From Inonotus obliquus (taxonomy: Eukaryota > Basidiomycota > Agaricomycetes > Hymenochaetales > Hymenochaetaceae): DNA of 64,000 nucleotides. The notes beneath the pieces are model-generated. The model made no database searches, was not told the origin of the DNA, and saw nothing but the letters and a program-made list of their open reading frames with translations. The position numbers and the translations under genes were made by a program. Shown here piece by piece: positions 1 to 12,575 of this stretch (within the stretch, counting starts at the first letter, position 1; each line of letters begins with the position of its first letter). Where the stretch lies: positions 558,001 through 622,000 of the forward strand of contig JAJHTX010000005.1 in NCBI GenBank assembly GCA_032164295.1. Reading direction: 5' to 3'.

Positions 1-3000
1 CAGGAAACGTGTACACTCAAAAGACCACTATCATGATCCGAGCAACTCAGATACCTGAAAAAGGCAGATCCCGGAGAGAAGATAGCGTGATTGTATCAGC
101 GGAAAATTGTTGCAAAGTGCTTGACTCAGTTGGTGATGGATACAGGAGTGGCGGACCGAGATGACCTAGCTAGGGGAAGTAGAAGTGAATTGTCAAATCG
201 TACGATATGCAAGGCTGTGCTCAGCGGGGTTTGGAATGCATTTTAATAAATAGGAGGAAAGGGGAGCGTCAAATTCTTCTAGGTCAATGAACGAAGAGCT
301 CGCCGGTTGACAAGAGGGGAAGGAGAGGGGGGATACGGGAAGTGGAGACAGACATCTGACAAGAGATAAAAGAATAAATGGAGCGAGGCGGTGTTGAGAA
401 CTGAAATCTCTCATCTCAGACCAAATATACAACAATCGACCCTGGCCCCTCTACTCCACACAATGCGGGGCATATGGCGAGACGAGTGGGTATACGCATC
501 ACTCCGATCCGATAACACTCATGTTGTCAGTGGTGAGACGGATTTTCTTAAAGGTAAAGGGATCGACCTCTATCTTTTTTCTGCGAGGCTGTGCGTCAAC
601 ATGACCAGTCTAAATATGGACAATGAAAGAACGGATAAACCGGATGTCAGGCGAGGAACCGAATCAAAGGTTTCAGCGCTTGTGTCTCGAAGAAAAAGCG
701 TCTAATGGCGTTCCCATAATGCGAACTTTCCGAGAAAAGGCTGAGGCTCAGAAAAAGATGCGCGCCTATTGCCTCGCTGTCTGGCAGAAAGGAAGGCAAC
801 AGTTGATTGGTGCTCTAGAGTGATGCAGCTAGTCATTCGAGTTGTGTTGGTTCGTGCGGGTGTACTCTGTTTCGGACTATAGTCCTTCTTCCCTCCAAGA
901 ATTTGCTTCTTCCAATCCAAGCAGCGATATAAACAGGTTTTTTTACCAAAATTAGGATAAGCCAAAGATAGGAATCGCCTCAAGTCATCAGTGGGAAGTC
1001 CTTGATGATTAAGATTATAGAAAACCCCCTTATCGTCGGAATTTACCTCATTCCATCTCATTCTACTGATAGCTAAATTTATCTCGCCGTGCGGGCTGAG
1101 AAATCATCCAGAAACGTGTTCTGCTGACGTTTGAGTCGTGTTTCTGCCGAAATATGAGCGCTAGCAGAATTTTCTTTTGGCGATGGCCCTTTTTACGGCG
1201 AACAGTCGGACAAGTCGCTTGAAGTACACTGTCGGAGTGGCGGAGTTCTAAAAAATTGCATGGATGGGGCGTTGAGGGATACTCTGCCAACTCCCACCTT
1301 CATTTTAAAAGCCGGAATAGGATCGGGATCTGTGGTGCATCGTGTAGAGGATGATTGTCGTTGTAAATCTCATCAGGTCGCGTGTTGAATGACTCGTTTG
1401 TGCATTACTGTACACACACGACAATCCTCGCGGAACACGGTGACTCAGTCGAGATTCAGATGCAAATCCACGAATTAACCTCGTTCTTTCAGCGAAATCT
1501 GCATTCCAGACGAAATGAGACTTGAATGCAGATTGAAGCAAGATCTACATCGAACAGCTCGACTGTACATGGATGAACCGTGTAGACAACAGGAAGTCGT
1601 ATGCTGCGGCCGCCTTTGTGTCTGTGAAAGACTGCGCAAGTGGAAATGAGCACTGCATCCCGCGCACCGGATAGAAGAAGTAATGAGATTGTGCTGCGTA
1701 CTAATCTCCCAGCCTCCAAATGAGCGTGAAAATCGCGGAAAGGGAGGTTTAATGGACCTGGCTCTGTAGCGAAGGCTGTTGATAACATCTTCCTAACAAT
1801 ACCCTTATCCTCGGTTGTTGATTAGGTGGCTCAAAAATCTGAGGCGGGGATAGCATATTGTCGCGCACCAAGCGTGTCATCTCACCTAGACAGGCAATCT
1901 CAGTAGCATGGTTGGGCGACGACGATGAAAGGCTCACCGGAATAAGCACCGAAAACCCGAGTAAAATTCCTTGGCTTTGCACTGCAAGCAGGGTCTGGAC
2001 GGACAAATCTTCGAAAGAAATAAGTGTTCTACCATGATTGGGCGTTATCACTTAGAGAACATGTCATATTCACTATGAATGGTATTTGTCAGAATGTTGA
2101 TTGTCTCAGCCTATTCACACTGAATATAATGAGTGTGACAGCGGACATATACGTTTGTATATCAATTGATACGAAAGCTCCATAGAGCATGACCACTACC
2201 ACGACCCGATTTAGATAGGAACGGAAGGTTGGTGAGGACCCGCTGGCGGGGCAGTGCGCAACACATGTGCGCAATCGCGGAAGCCAGAAAGTAGTAGCTT
2301 ACCGTAACTGAATTACGTGCACCGAAGAAGTAGGCGATGCTCTAAGGCATCCCGCCTAGGGAACCTTCGAATTCCGGAGAAACCTTCTTTGAAATGAGCA
2401 ACTGACCTTGGTTGCGCCCTTTCTGCCCTTTGCAAGCTGTGGTCTCGAGTGGCTGGATGGGCAAGACGCTCGGGAAGGCGTACGAAAAGCTGTGGATTGG
2501 ACGTCGGGAGAAGAGCTTTGCTGGATAGTTCCGCTGACGCAGCTCAGGTAATGATAAAGTGGCGAAACATTCTCGCTAAACCCTTGATTCTGGCGAAGGA
2601 CATGAAAATGTCATATGAATAGGATAGGGATTATGACGGGAGAGAAAGCAGTGGAACCGCCTCATGCTGCGGCTCGGATTGCAAAACAAAACCAGGCGAC
2701 AAGTACTCGATATGATAGTAGAAACTTTAAAGCCTATTATTGTTGGCTTGTGCACCTGGAGTAAAAAGGACAAGCATGAGACGAAGAAGAGAAGAACAAG
2801 CTATTATGTATAATAATAAGAACGGAAGTTTTATGTGGCGGCTTGCCTATCGTAGAGCGTTGATCAATGCGATGCGGGGGAAGACGGTGGCCCGACGGTC
2901 GTGCGTCGGGCCCACTCTGTGTGTCGATGACAAGATGACAAAGAGCGTATTGGTCTATGGTGGAATGGTCCGAGCCCGAGACCTGGACCAAGTGGACCGG

Positions 3001-3329
3001 GCAATTGAATTGGCACGTGGCTGTTGCTGCTAATTTAAAGACATGACTTACATAACTAACCTTGGCACACCGCCTCGCCAAATATAGACCAACTTGCCCC
3101 TCGTCATAAACCAGCTCTTCTTCGAAACTGTTCAACACTCCTTACCATTCAGCCCCCATCTCCTCTCGCTCATCCTTAGCTTACCATCCTCCGTCACTTC
3201 TGGGCGGTTTAATCGCGGGTTAAGTGCAGCTCAGCCACTTTAGAGATTCTATCTCGCGAACCGCTGCACACTTGTCTCGCGCCTTTTTCTCGCGTGGTGG
3301 TTTTTTGATATTAGTTTACACTCAAAATC
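1..3329. other. No recognisable gene; upstream of Ca2+-ATPase
   Basis: Short ORFs occur on both strands (391-823 on plus; 1063-2274 and 2737-3138 on minus), but none gives a recognised domain. They do not join into a convincing spliced gene, and several overlap on opposite strands. The last 250 bases before the ATPase start are pyrimidine-rich in places, as expected of a fungal promoter, but no core element stands out. Confidence 0.5.
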
Positions 3330-6300
3330 ATGCCGGACGCAAGTGAAGACAGCGCGAATGAAGGTAGCAACGGTTTAAATGCTATTCCTACTATCGATGT
3401 CGTCGGTGCCGACGACGAGGACGATACACCTAATAATCCGGTGCACACTGACAATTCCGAGAATAACAATCGGCACCTGGAACATTCCCAGGCGCTGCAT
3501 GTAACCGGCGCGACTGAAGCGCGGGAAGCCGGACAGTCTACTATCGGGGAACACGAATTGAACGTGGCTGGCGTGCCACAGATTCTCACCGACGATGCGA
3601 CCCCGCCAGCCTCAGCAGGCGGAGCGAACCCGCCATCCCCTTCCCCAACTCATCTCCAGCCTCAAGGCATTTTGTTGGATGTTCCCTCCAGTTCTACCCG
3701 CGCACGTTCCGGATCCGCTTCTGGAAACTCTGTCACATTCTCATTGAATTCACGTTCCCCTTCACCTTCGCCTTCTCGACCAGACGATTCCTCGTTCCTT
3801 ACGACCCCCCCTTCGCCGACTTTATCGACTCGTTCAACTCCTTCGTCCGTTGGCCAGTTCCCGACCTCTGTTGCATTACGAGACAACAAGCCCGATGCAT
3901 ATAACAATGGACTAAGTAGTCTCCAGCTCCTCTCCCCTGGCTCACCGTCGAACGGACACATGCGTAAGAATAGTGCGGCGACGTTCGCGTCTACTCTTGC
4001 GGGCTCAGAGGGTGACCCTGGCAGTCCGAGCAGTCCGACTGCCTTATTGGGCATAAGTAGCCTTGATGGATATGCTTCAAGCATTCCTCAAAGCCACTCA
4101 CGGCGGACTAGTATCACCATCGCCGCTTCTCAATCGCCGCAGGTTGACGATGAGAGTGCTTCCCCCACCAAGGGCAAGAAGGTTTCTGGTGAGGAGGATC
4201 CCAAGGGCAAGGACGTCAGCAGGACCAAAGTTTCACTTGCCGATGAGGACGATAATACAACAGATACAGGGCCATTCCCGAAGGCATTCACCCCGTTGAA
4301 GCTAGCACGACTCGTCGATCCGAAGAACATTCCTGCTCTTCAAGAACTCGGAGGTACTGACGGTGTCTTGAACGCCCTCGGAACGAACCCGAAGCGTGGT
4401 TTATCGGGACTACCTTCTGGTGGTAGCGAATCACCGTCACCATCAACGGCCCCTCTCGAGGAACGGCGACGTATATACGGGCACAACATCCTCCCAACCC
4501 GGAAAAGCAAATCCCTCTTGCAGCTCATGTGGATTGCTTTGAAAGACAAAGTTCTCGTGTTGCTTTCAATAGCGGCTGTGATCTCGCTTGCTCTTGGACT
4601 TTTCCAGGACTTCGGTACTCCTCGTGAGACATTCTCCTGCGGGGACGGAGAGGTCTGTACTGAACCACCTGTCGATTGGGTTGAGGGGGTCGCAATCATG
4701 GTCGCAGTATTCATCGTCGTGGTCGTTGGTTCCTTGAACGATTGGCAAAAGGAGAGGCAGTTCAAAGCACTCAACGAGAAGAAGGAGGACCGAACTGTCA
4801 AGGTCATGCGAGACGGCAGTGAGAAAGTCATCAACACGAAGGTACACTCCTACTGACTAGTTTCATATGCAATCACTGACTTCTCCCTGATAGGAGCTTG
4901 TTGTCGGTGATGTCGCCCTCTTAGAACCAGGCGAGATAGTTCCATGCGATGGTATCTTCCTGCAAGGACACAATGTCAAATGCGACGAGTCTGGTATGAC
5001 TGGAGAAAGCGATGCAATCAAAAAACTGCCATACGCAGACTGTATTGAGGCTGAAGCGAACGGAACCCTCAGTGGGCACACGGACTGCTTCGTTATTTCC
5101 GGAAGCAAAGTCCTTGAGGGTGTTGGAAGTTATGTTGTCATCGCTGTCGGCATCAAGAGCTTTAATGGGAGAATTATGATGGGTTTGTGGTGTTTTCATT
5201 CCCACGCTTTGCTTCATTGACTAATCTGGTTTACTCAGCACTGCGAACGGACAACGATCATACTCCTTTGCAATTGAAGCTTAATCGCCTTGCAGAACTC
5301 ATCGCGAAGCTGGGTAGTGCAGCTGGTCTGGTCCTTTTCACGGCTCTTCTTATCCGGTTCTTCGTACAACTTGGAACGGGCGATCCCCCACGGACGTCTA
5401 ACCAGAAAGGTCTCGCGTTCGTGCAAATACTAATTATCTCGGTAACGCTCATCGTCGTCGCTGTACCGGAGGGCCTGCCTCTCGCTGTCACCCTTGCATT
5501 GGCCTTTGCGACGAGGCGAATGACGGCGGAGAATCTGCTTGTACGTGTTCTCGGTAGTTGCGAGACGATGGCAAATGCGAGTGTTGTATGCACCGATAAA
5601 ACGGGTACGCTTACCCAGAACTCGATGACTGTTGTTGCTGGCTCCGTGGGTATACACGCTAAGTTCGTTCAGCGGCTTGCGGAAAACGCAGGGCGATCGA
5701 ATGTTGGTGAGGAACCTGGGCTGCGGGAGACAGCAGAGCAGCGGGAACGGCGGAGGAAACATCCGGATGATTTTGCTATTGACCAGAGCGAGTTAAGTTC
5801 CATCTTGAGCCCTGCCCTGCAGCGATGCTTTAACGAGGCGATCTGCATCAACTCGACCGCTTTTGAGGATACCGACGAGAAGACGGGGGAGCGCACATTT
5901 GTTGGGAGCAAGACGGAGACGGCGTTGCTGAAGTTCGCGAAGGACCTTGGGTGGCGGGATTATCACACGACTCGGTCGACTGCGGAGATCGTACAGCTAA
6001 TACCCTTCAGCTCGGAGCGGAAGGCAATGGGTGTTGTTGTCAAAGTGCGTGATGGGCAGTGGCGACTATATCTGAAGGGAGCGAGTGAAATCTTGACGAA
6101 GAAATGCACGCAATACGTTGTTGTTTCCAGGCCCGGTGATAAGGTCTTAGGTGATGAGGATGATGACGTGGAGAAGAATGAGATTGACGCTGTGGCAAAG
6201 GATAACATCTCAAGGACTATCATCTTCTACGCAAACCAGACTCTACGAACGATTGCCTTGTGTTATCGTGATTTGGACTCATGGCCACCAAAGAACCTGG

Positions 6301-8091
6301 ATGTTGCGAATGCTGATGAGGTACGCTTGTTTCTCCAGCAGTAGTATTGGAGTTGAAGTAATCCAATTCTTTCCTAAGGTTCCTTACGAATGGCTCGCTG
6401 ACGATTTGACGCTCATTGGTATCACTGGTATCGAGGATCCGTTGCGCGAAGGTGTGACTGATGCAGTTACTCAGTGCATCAAGGCCGGTGTACAAGTCAA
6501 GATGTGCACAGGTGATAACGTCCTTACGGCGCGTTCCATCGCATTGCAATGTGGCATCTTCACTCCAGGTGGCATCATTATGGAAGGGCCCGTATTCCGT
6601 GAGCTTAATCCTGCCGAAATGCTTGAGGTTGTCCCGCGCCTCCAAGTACTCGCGCGTTCATCTCCAGAAGACAAGAAGATTCTGGTGGAAAAGTTAAAGG
6701 AATGTGGTGAAATTGTGGGGGTTACCGGTGACGGGACGAACGACGGCCCGGCACTTAAGACCGCACACGTTGGTTTCTCCATGGGTATTGCTGGTACTGA
6801 GGTGGCGAAGGAAGCTTCGGATATCATTCTCATGGACGACAACTTCGCTAGCATCGTGAAAGCGATCATGTGGGGTCGTTGCGTGAATGACGCCGTGCGC
6901 AAATTCCTGCAGTTCCAGATCAGCGTAAACATCACTGCTGTCATCATCACGTTTGTGACTGCTGTGGCGAGCGAAGATGAGGAGGGTGCTTTGACTGCTG
7001 TGCAGTTGCTGTGGATCAACATTATCATGGACACCTTTGCTGCGCTGGCTCTCGCGACCGATCCCGCAACTCCTGCGTTACTTGATCGAAAACCGGATAA
7101 GAAGACTGCACCATTGTTCAACGTGGACATGCTAAAGCAGATCTTTGGCCAGTCAATGTATCAGACGCTCATCGTTTTGACCTTCCACTTTGCTGGACAC
7201 AGTATTTTCAGCTTCCAGCCCGACCCGAACGATGAGTCAGTGCAGATAAATCACGATGCACAGCTGAGCACGCTCGTGTTCAATGCGTTCGTGTTCGCGC
7301 AAATTTTCAACTCGATCAACTCTCGCCGGATTGATAACAAGAAGAATATCTTTGAGGGTATTCATCGGAACTATTACTTCATGGGTATTACACTTCTAGG
7401 TATGCTTTCTACTATCTCTGTTTCGATGTATCTGATATAACTGTCATTTTACACAGAGGTCGCGATTCAGGTTCTCATCGTATTTGTCGGTGGTCATGCG
7501 TTCTCCGTGACTAGAATCGGTGGCATGTTTTGGGGCATCTCGCTTGCGCTGGGTTGTATGTCGATCCCCATTGGATTCCTCGTACGGTGCATACCAAACC
7601 GACCTGTTGAGAAATTCTTCTACAAGATCCGCCTCCTGCGCGACCCGGACGCACAGCTGCCGACCATTAGGCCAAACGCAGGCATTGCGGACACGATCTG
7701 GAATAATCCTGCTATCAATCTTCTTAACGAAACTCTGACGACATTCACTAATATTCGCGGCGGACGTGCACGGGCAAACAGCCTTGTGGTAAAGAGTCGA
7801 GCAACGCGGTTAGAAGAAGCGGGAGTGAAGTTACCGAATATTATGACCATGGTACCAACGATTGTTGCCAGTTCAATTGGCGGCGGATGGGCTCCAGACA
7901 AGAATGGTGCAGGATCACTGTCAGACCCGGCTGGCTCGGATCCGAGTCGGAGTAGCGCTGCCCTTTGGGAGGGCAAAGTCCAGTTGCATCCTGATACTGC
8001 GAAAGATGATCCTGCGTACAAGAAGTGGGGCTCAAGCCTTGCGCAGGTTGACACGTCAAAACAAGACAACAGCGGACAACTAAATGTCTAG
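3330..8091 (+). CDS. PMC1: P-type Ca2+-transporting ATPase (PMC1/PMCA type, P2B)
   Basis: Pumps Ca2+ out of the cytosol by ATP hydrolysis through an aspartyl-phosphate intermediate; fungal Pmc1 relatives act in the vacuolar membrane. I read five exons: 3330-4841, 4894-5182, 5239-6320, 6379-7399 and 7457-8091, about 1512 residues, all in frame with GT/AG introns of 52-58 bp. A low-complexity Ser/Pro-rich region fills residues 1 to about 310. TM1 and TM2 lie near residues 407-425 and 450-472. The TGES actuator motif is near 540, the P2B-type TM4 motif VPEGLPLA near 676, and the phosphorylation motif DKTGTLT has its Asp near 720. MCTGDN and the hinge GDGTNDGPALK (about 1080) follow, then NIIMDTFAALALATDP in TM6. 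The N-terminal extension is longer than in yeast Pmc1 (1173 residues). Vacuolar location is inferred from the family. The class is certain; the exact N terminus is the first ATG of a long open exon. Confidence 0.95.
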
Positions 8092-8930
8092 ACGATGATT
8101 CGCGAACCACTATACTTATTCTATCCGCCAGCTTGTCTCATGCGCTTTTACTGCAGTTTCGACTTGTCCTTAGCAACGTGCATTTTCTCGATTACGATCT
8201 CCAGGCCCCATGACGTCCGTTCGTGCACATCCTATTCATACCAGACGACGCACAACAACTCCATAACTTTCACAACACGGCGGGCATAGTGAAGCGGACC
8301 CGACCTCGGAAAGCGGGAGGTAAAATTGAAAAAAAAAAGGAAAAACCTGCAGCGTTCGCCATTTTGTGGATGAACGGCGGCGGCGGTATGACTACTCTTG
8401 TCGATACTTATCTCCCCCACTTAGTCTCCAGCATATTATAGACAGCATCTTGCTATGGTTTCGGCTATTAATTATACCCCATCATCTCTTCCCCTTGCAA
8501 ACACGCTTTTATCACGTTTCACTCACTCTTTATTCCTTTATCAATCCACCCCGAATCCAAGCATCGTTTCGAATATCACCAGCAATTGGTCAATTCTCGC
8601 TTTATTCTTACCAATTTCTCGCGAGCACTGGTTGTCCCTCTTTTTCCCTTTTATGTTTGAGATGCTTTCTCTGTCGATGCCCCTTTTGTAGCATGTAAGT
8701 ACACGAATTTTATTCGAACTTCACGATACGCAATTTGATGATGAAAAGGCTATGACAGTCGTGCTCGTCTTTGTACATAAGTATAAGTAAACCGAATAGA
8801 AGAGAAGTATCAGTTCAATCCTGTTTGTGCTTACATAATTTGAGTCTATTTGTCGCTGTTTGCATAGATGTATGAGAGACACGGAGCAAACATCACAATA
8901 ATATGTAATGATTCAAATAACTGAAAGTGA
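8092..8930. other. Intergenic, 3' side of the ATPase
   Basis: AT-rich, with a run of A at 8328-8340 and several short ORFs without recognisable content. It probably includes the ATPase 3' UTR. It ends where sequence shared with 47.9 kb begins. Confidence 0.5.
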
Positions 8931-11441
8931 CAATATAAACATACGTAGCCATAATCTGTGCGTTGAATTCGATCCGCGACTTCGGTCTCGTCTAGATCAA
9001 ACACAATGGATTGTATCAAACCGAGGCCTTTCGACTTGTAAGTGAAGAGTGCACATCACTGGGCAAGACATAGGAAATGAGAACAGTCTTGTAATTGCTA
9101 CACATGAACACAATTTTAGAGAGAGAATCGTACAACGCCGCAACTTCGAGGCAATTCCCCGAGCTGCTCGACATATGAGGGAAAACGGCAGGGCTAAGGA
9201 AAAAATTACAATGGGTCAACCTGCATGTGGTCAGAAGTTGGCTATGGGTGGATAGCTAGCTAGCTACGGGGCTGAAGGGGAGGGTACGTGGTCCGGTAAG
9301 ACTCTATTCCTCGAGCGTAAGCGTAAAGGGTTGTCCTCGGCACGCTTCCATGCCTCCAAATCGGAAACAATCCAGTTTGTTTTTCCGGCTCGCCAATTAA
9401 TGAATGAAGCGCATTCAAGATTTTCTCGTTCTCTCGCCAGAGGATCCTCAGGGTCGATACGAGCTACGATACTATCGTCGTCAGATGAATCGTCATCGTC
9501 GTTCGACGTCTCATCATCCGTGAGCATCTCATCGTCCTCCACCCCACCATTTTCGTTGCCACCTTCTCCACTACCCCACCCATCGCCATTGTGGCCTTCG
9601 GTACGACCGGCATTAACGTCTCTGTCGTTGTCTTGGTCACCTTGATTCCGCCTCGGAGGTCCATTGCCATCCTGGTCATAGTCACGCGGGCGCTTCTTTG
9701 CAGGTCTCCCATCTGATAGATTCGACTTGTTGCCCTTGTTCGCCCTCTGTCTCGAGCCACAGGCTTTGTTCTCAGCTTCACTCGAAATGACATACGTCTC
9801 CCAATTATCGACGCGACTCCCAACAACATCCCAATTAATAAATCCATGCCCCTCCGTCATCATGTTGACGTCCTCAGTAAAGCCATCGTCTATCTCAGCC
9901 TTTAAAGCGCAAAGGAAATAAAAGCACTCTACAAGTTTAGATGGCTGGCGCAAGTCCCATGTCAGATCACCATCCGTATAACGGGCGGACTGTTGAAGTT
10001 CAGAATAAGTGATCCGACTTCAAACTTCGCGGTATGGCACCTACCATGAGTGCGCCTTGCCAATACGTGATCAGCAGATGCAACTTTCCATTAACTAACA
10101 ACAATCCATATATAGAACGGTCTGGTAAACCCAGCGCCCGTCGTTGCGTTTGCATTCCTAGTCCATAAATTGCTCCTTGGCGAGCCGAGGTTATTATGTT
10201 CGCTCCCCGCTTCCATTCACCGAAGAGAGTTCCCAGTGAGACACTCGTTGAGCTCTGGCCATCCAAACAATTCAGCCCATTCGTATACTTCACGCGCTCG
10301 GGTTCTTCCACGACCGCGGCTTCTATTTTATCTTGGATGTCACCAGGCAGTGCCCTCGAGGTACAGATGTCAGCTTTCGCTTTCGATAGCTGAAATTCGT
10401 CCTCTGGCTTTACAGGAACTAGTATGTCTTGCTCCATACTGCGTGTATGATGTTGGACTTTAGACACGGATGATGATATTATTGACTTACTGCGTTGTGT
10501 GTGGAGCATCATCAGACAATCTCTCGGAGAATACAGCACGTACGAGCGCGTCTGCCACTGTTCGCTGCGCAAGCTCATACGACTTGGTATCCAGTGCCCT
10601 TCGTGTTTTCAGCCAACTCATGAAGAGCTCCAGAATGTCAAGAGGAACAGCGTCGTCCCATGCACCGTCGGGGACAGTTTCACTCCATTTGTTGATGTCC
10701 CGCATAAAGAACTCTTGTTCTCGATAATTGGGTTGTTTGAGAGGCTGATGAAAACGATAAGTACCCTGAAGAAAACATAATCATGGCGCGACATACTTCC
10801 AGTTTACGGAGCCCTCCAGGGTACTTTACACGCTCCTGGATCCTACGGAGATCTTTCTGAATATCGGACGCTTTCTTACCCTCTCCCGAGAAAAGCGAAG
10901 TAATGCGGAATACACCAGCGGAGCCGGCCCAGGATTCCCATTTAGATTCGTTCCTTGTTATGCTTGGGAATTCGGATGAGATGAGAACAAGAGCTGTGGC
11001 ATACAAGATGAGGAAACTTGATCATACTCTAATGCTGGATCGAAGGAGAGAGAGGCCTCCCTCAGGAATTCGTCAAGACTAAACAGGGATACATCCAGTC
11101 AGGAATAACCAAGCATTGCAAAATATGAGACACACCGATGAATATATTCGTGGATAGATCTAAGGGTGACACATGAGCATGGGGATGGAACAATTTCACT
11201 AGTTCTATTAACTCACTCCGTGTCTTTGCGAGGGTTGCTGTTCAGAAGACTACAAACAATAAGAACAAGGAAGACCGGAGTCAAAGAGGACACACCTTGA
11301 AAGGAACTTCATAAACTCTGGGTCAGAAGAATCGGCCATGGGGGAAATGCTGGCTGGGAAATGGCAGGCAGGATTATGTAATACGAAAGGTTGACGGCGA
11401 TTTGAAATGTGACGCGGCACGTGATAAGAAACTTCGCTCGC
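8931..11441. repeat. Left copy, part 1, of inverted segmental duplication
   Basis: This stretch, holding the unidentified gene 9264-11339 and its flanks, recurs in reverse complement at about 45.48-47.90 kb. The ORF at 10000-10578 and its partner at 46258-46836 differ at two of 192 residues. Outer limits were read by eye: near 8931 the match to the sequence around 47897 fades. The other part of the same duplicated unit is 23329-24034; the 11.9 kb between the two parts is transposon DNA absent from the right copy. Confidence 0.9.
9264..11339 (-). CDS. Unidentified multi-exon protein with acidic C-terminal tail
   Basis: I do not recognise the family. The start ATG at 11339 opens MADSSDPEFMKFLS, and short exons follow. 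Long coding exons lie at roughly 11006-10800, 10765-10500, 10440-10050 and 10000-9264, the last being the exon that carries the C-terminal tail. A conserved-looking core near 10060-10200 reads YGLGMQTQRRALGLPDRS followed by hydrophobic strands. The last ~200 residues are charged and low-complexity: a basic KKRPR stretch (possible nuclear signal) followed by Asp/Glu/Gly-rich sequence. One junction, near 11010-11050, is unclear: the exon with EFLREASLSF and the next (LVLISSEF) are in different frames with no clean GT/AG solution, in both copies. That junction may be a non-canonical intron or an old frameshift. Near-identity to the gene at 45497-47443 supports real coding sequence. This copy is 47 residues longer at the C terminus. 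Confidence 0.6.
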
Positions 11442-11803
11442 CGACACGGCGGGCAAAATAGGATATCAGCGGGCATTAAATTTAAAGAGTTTTTCTCGCA
11501 ATTATTTTAAATATCAGTAAGCATATCGACCTCGCCGATATTATATATATGAACCATGTGCCCATATTTTAGATATCGATAAGGATATCGATTGGGCTGA
11601 TATTTTAAATTCCCTTCTGTATTTATGCATATCTTCCTGGAAGATATTCTAAACATCTACTTTAAATATCGGTAAGTATATCGATCCCGCCGGTATTATA
11701 AATATAAATCAGGTGCCGATATGTTTGCCGATATTTAAATTTTCGGCAAAAAAATAATTTTAAATACCGTACCCACTGATATTCTATTTTGCCCACCGTG
11801 TCG
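11442..11803. mobile_element. 362 bp MITE-like element
   Basis: Bounded by inverted termini CGACACGGCGGGCAAAATA (left) and TATTTTGCCCACCGTGTCG (right). The inside is AT-rich with degenerate repeats around TTTAAATATCGGTA and GATATC, and has no ORF. Its ends resemble those of the adjacent 11.5 kb element, so the two probably belong to one family mobilised by the same (absent) transposase. The TCG at 11801-11803 could belong to either element. Confidence 0.65.
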
Positions 11804-12330
11804 CACGGCGGGCAAATCAAGATGGAGGTGAGGTCGGAATTTAAAATGTTTTCTTCTTTGTCATTTTAAATATCAATAAGGATATCCGACGGGTCGACAT
11901 TTAAAATATAAGTCACGTGTTGGTATTTTAAATATCAATTTGGATATCAACAAGGGGGGTTTGATATTTTAAATATCAGTTGGGTTGTGATACGCAAATT
12001 GACATATTAAGTATCTACTTAGCGATATTTTAAATATAAATTAGTATATCTACTTGGCTGATATTTAAAATATACAATAGAATATCATCCTGGTTCATAT
12101 TATAAGTGTCATCCAGGTAGATATTGAGCGGGCAATGAGAGGGCGGCGAGCAGGCAATGGGAGGGCGACGAGCGGGCGACGGGAGGGCAATGGGCAGGAA
12201 ATGGGTGGGTGACAGGTGGGCAATGGGCAGGTGGTGAGCAGGCAATGGGAGGGCAATGGGGGGGCGACAAGAGGGCGGCGGGCAGGCGATAAGCAGGCAA
12301 CGGGCGGGCAACGAGTGGGCACGGGAGTAA
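11804..12330. repeat. Left inverted terminal tract: AT-palindrome repeats then GC minisatellite
   Basis: From the tip inwards there are about 300 bp of degenerate ATTTTAAATATCA/GATATC repeats. From 12125 to about 12320 follows a run of degenerate ~10-11 bp units of the form GGGCRAYGRGA. Reverse-complemented, the same order and unit type appear at 22845-23328. The GC tract gives spurious Pro/His/Leu-rich ORFs on the opposite strand. Confidence 0.8.
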
Positions 12331-12338
12331 CGTCTATG

Positions 12339-12575
12339 GACGCAGCAAGTCGTGGTAGAAGGTGCAACTGCAGCGGCCAGAGCAGGCATCCGTTCTGTTA
12401 TTGCAGGGGCAGCACTTTGTGTCGGCTTGGGCTACTAACAGGTAAGAAAATGTCGCAGCGATGGACCAGTACCACGAGAATGATGAAGTCTGTTTTCTTC
12501 TTGATATTGTAAGACTTGATGGGCTCCCTGTCCTGGAGCATCTTGCCTGTATATGCATTAAATAATGTCACGTAC
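12339..12575 (+). other. Possible captured gene fragment, unidentified
   Basis: One frame reads VVVEGATAAARAGIRSVIAG and ends at a plausible splice donor (acag/gtaag). After an intron-like gap, another frame reads DQYHENDEVCFLLDIV and continues RLDGLPVLEHL. The amino-acid texture looks protein-like, but I recognise no family. It lies just inside the left terminal repeat, where captured host fragments would be expected. Confidence 0.2.

Noticed and set aside
1749..2274. Possible minus-strand membrane protein exons (NRVVVVVMLYGAFVSIDIQT)
   Set aside because: Competing frames over the same bases are equally open, and no DUF6533/DUF6534 hallmark could be confirmed.
2737..3138. 133-residue minus-strand ORF overlapping a 97-residue plus-strand ORF upstream of the ATPase
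   Set aside because: Overlapping ORFs on both strands with no domain; likely chance openness in the promoter region.
3662..4084. 140-residue minus-strand ORF inside the ATPase first exon
   Set aside because: Shadow of the Ser/Pro-rich coding strand.
12030..12389. Pro/His/Leu-rich ORFs on the minus strand (and 22797-23040 on plus)
   Set aside because: They are translations of the GC-rich minisatellite in all frames; no start context, splice partners or domain.
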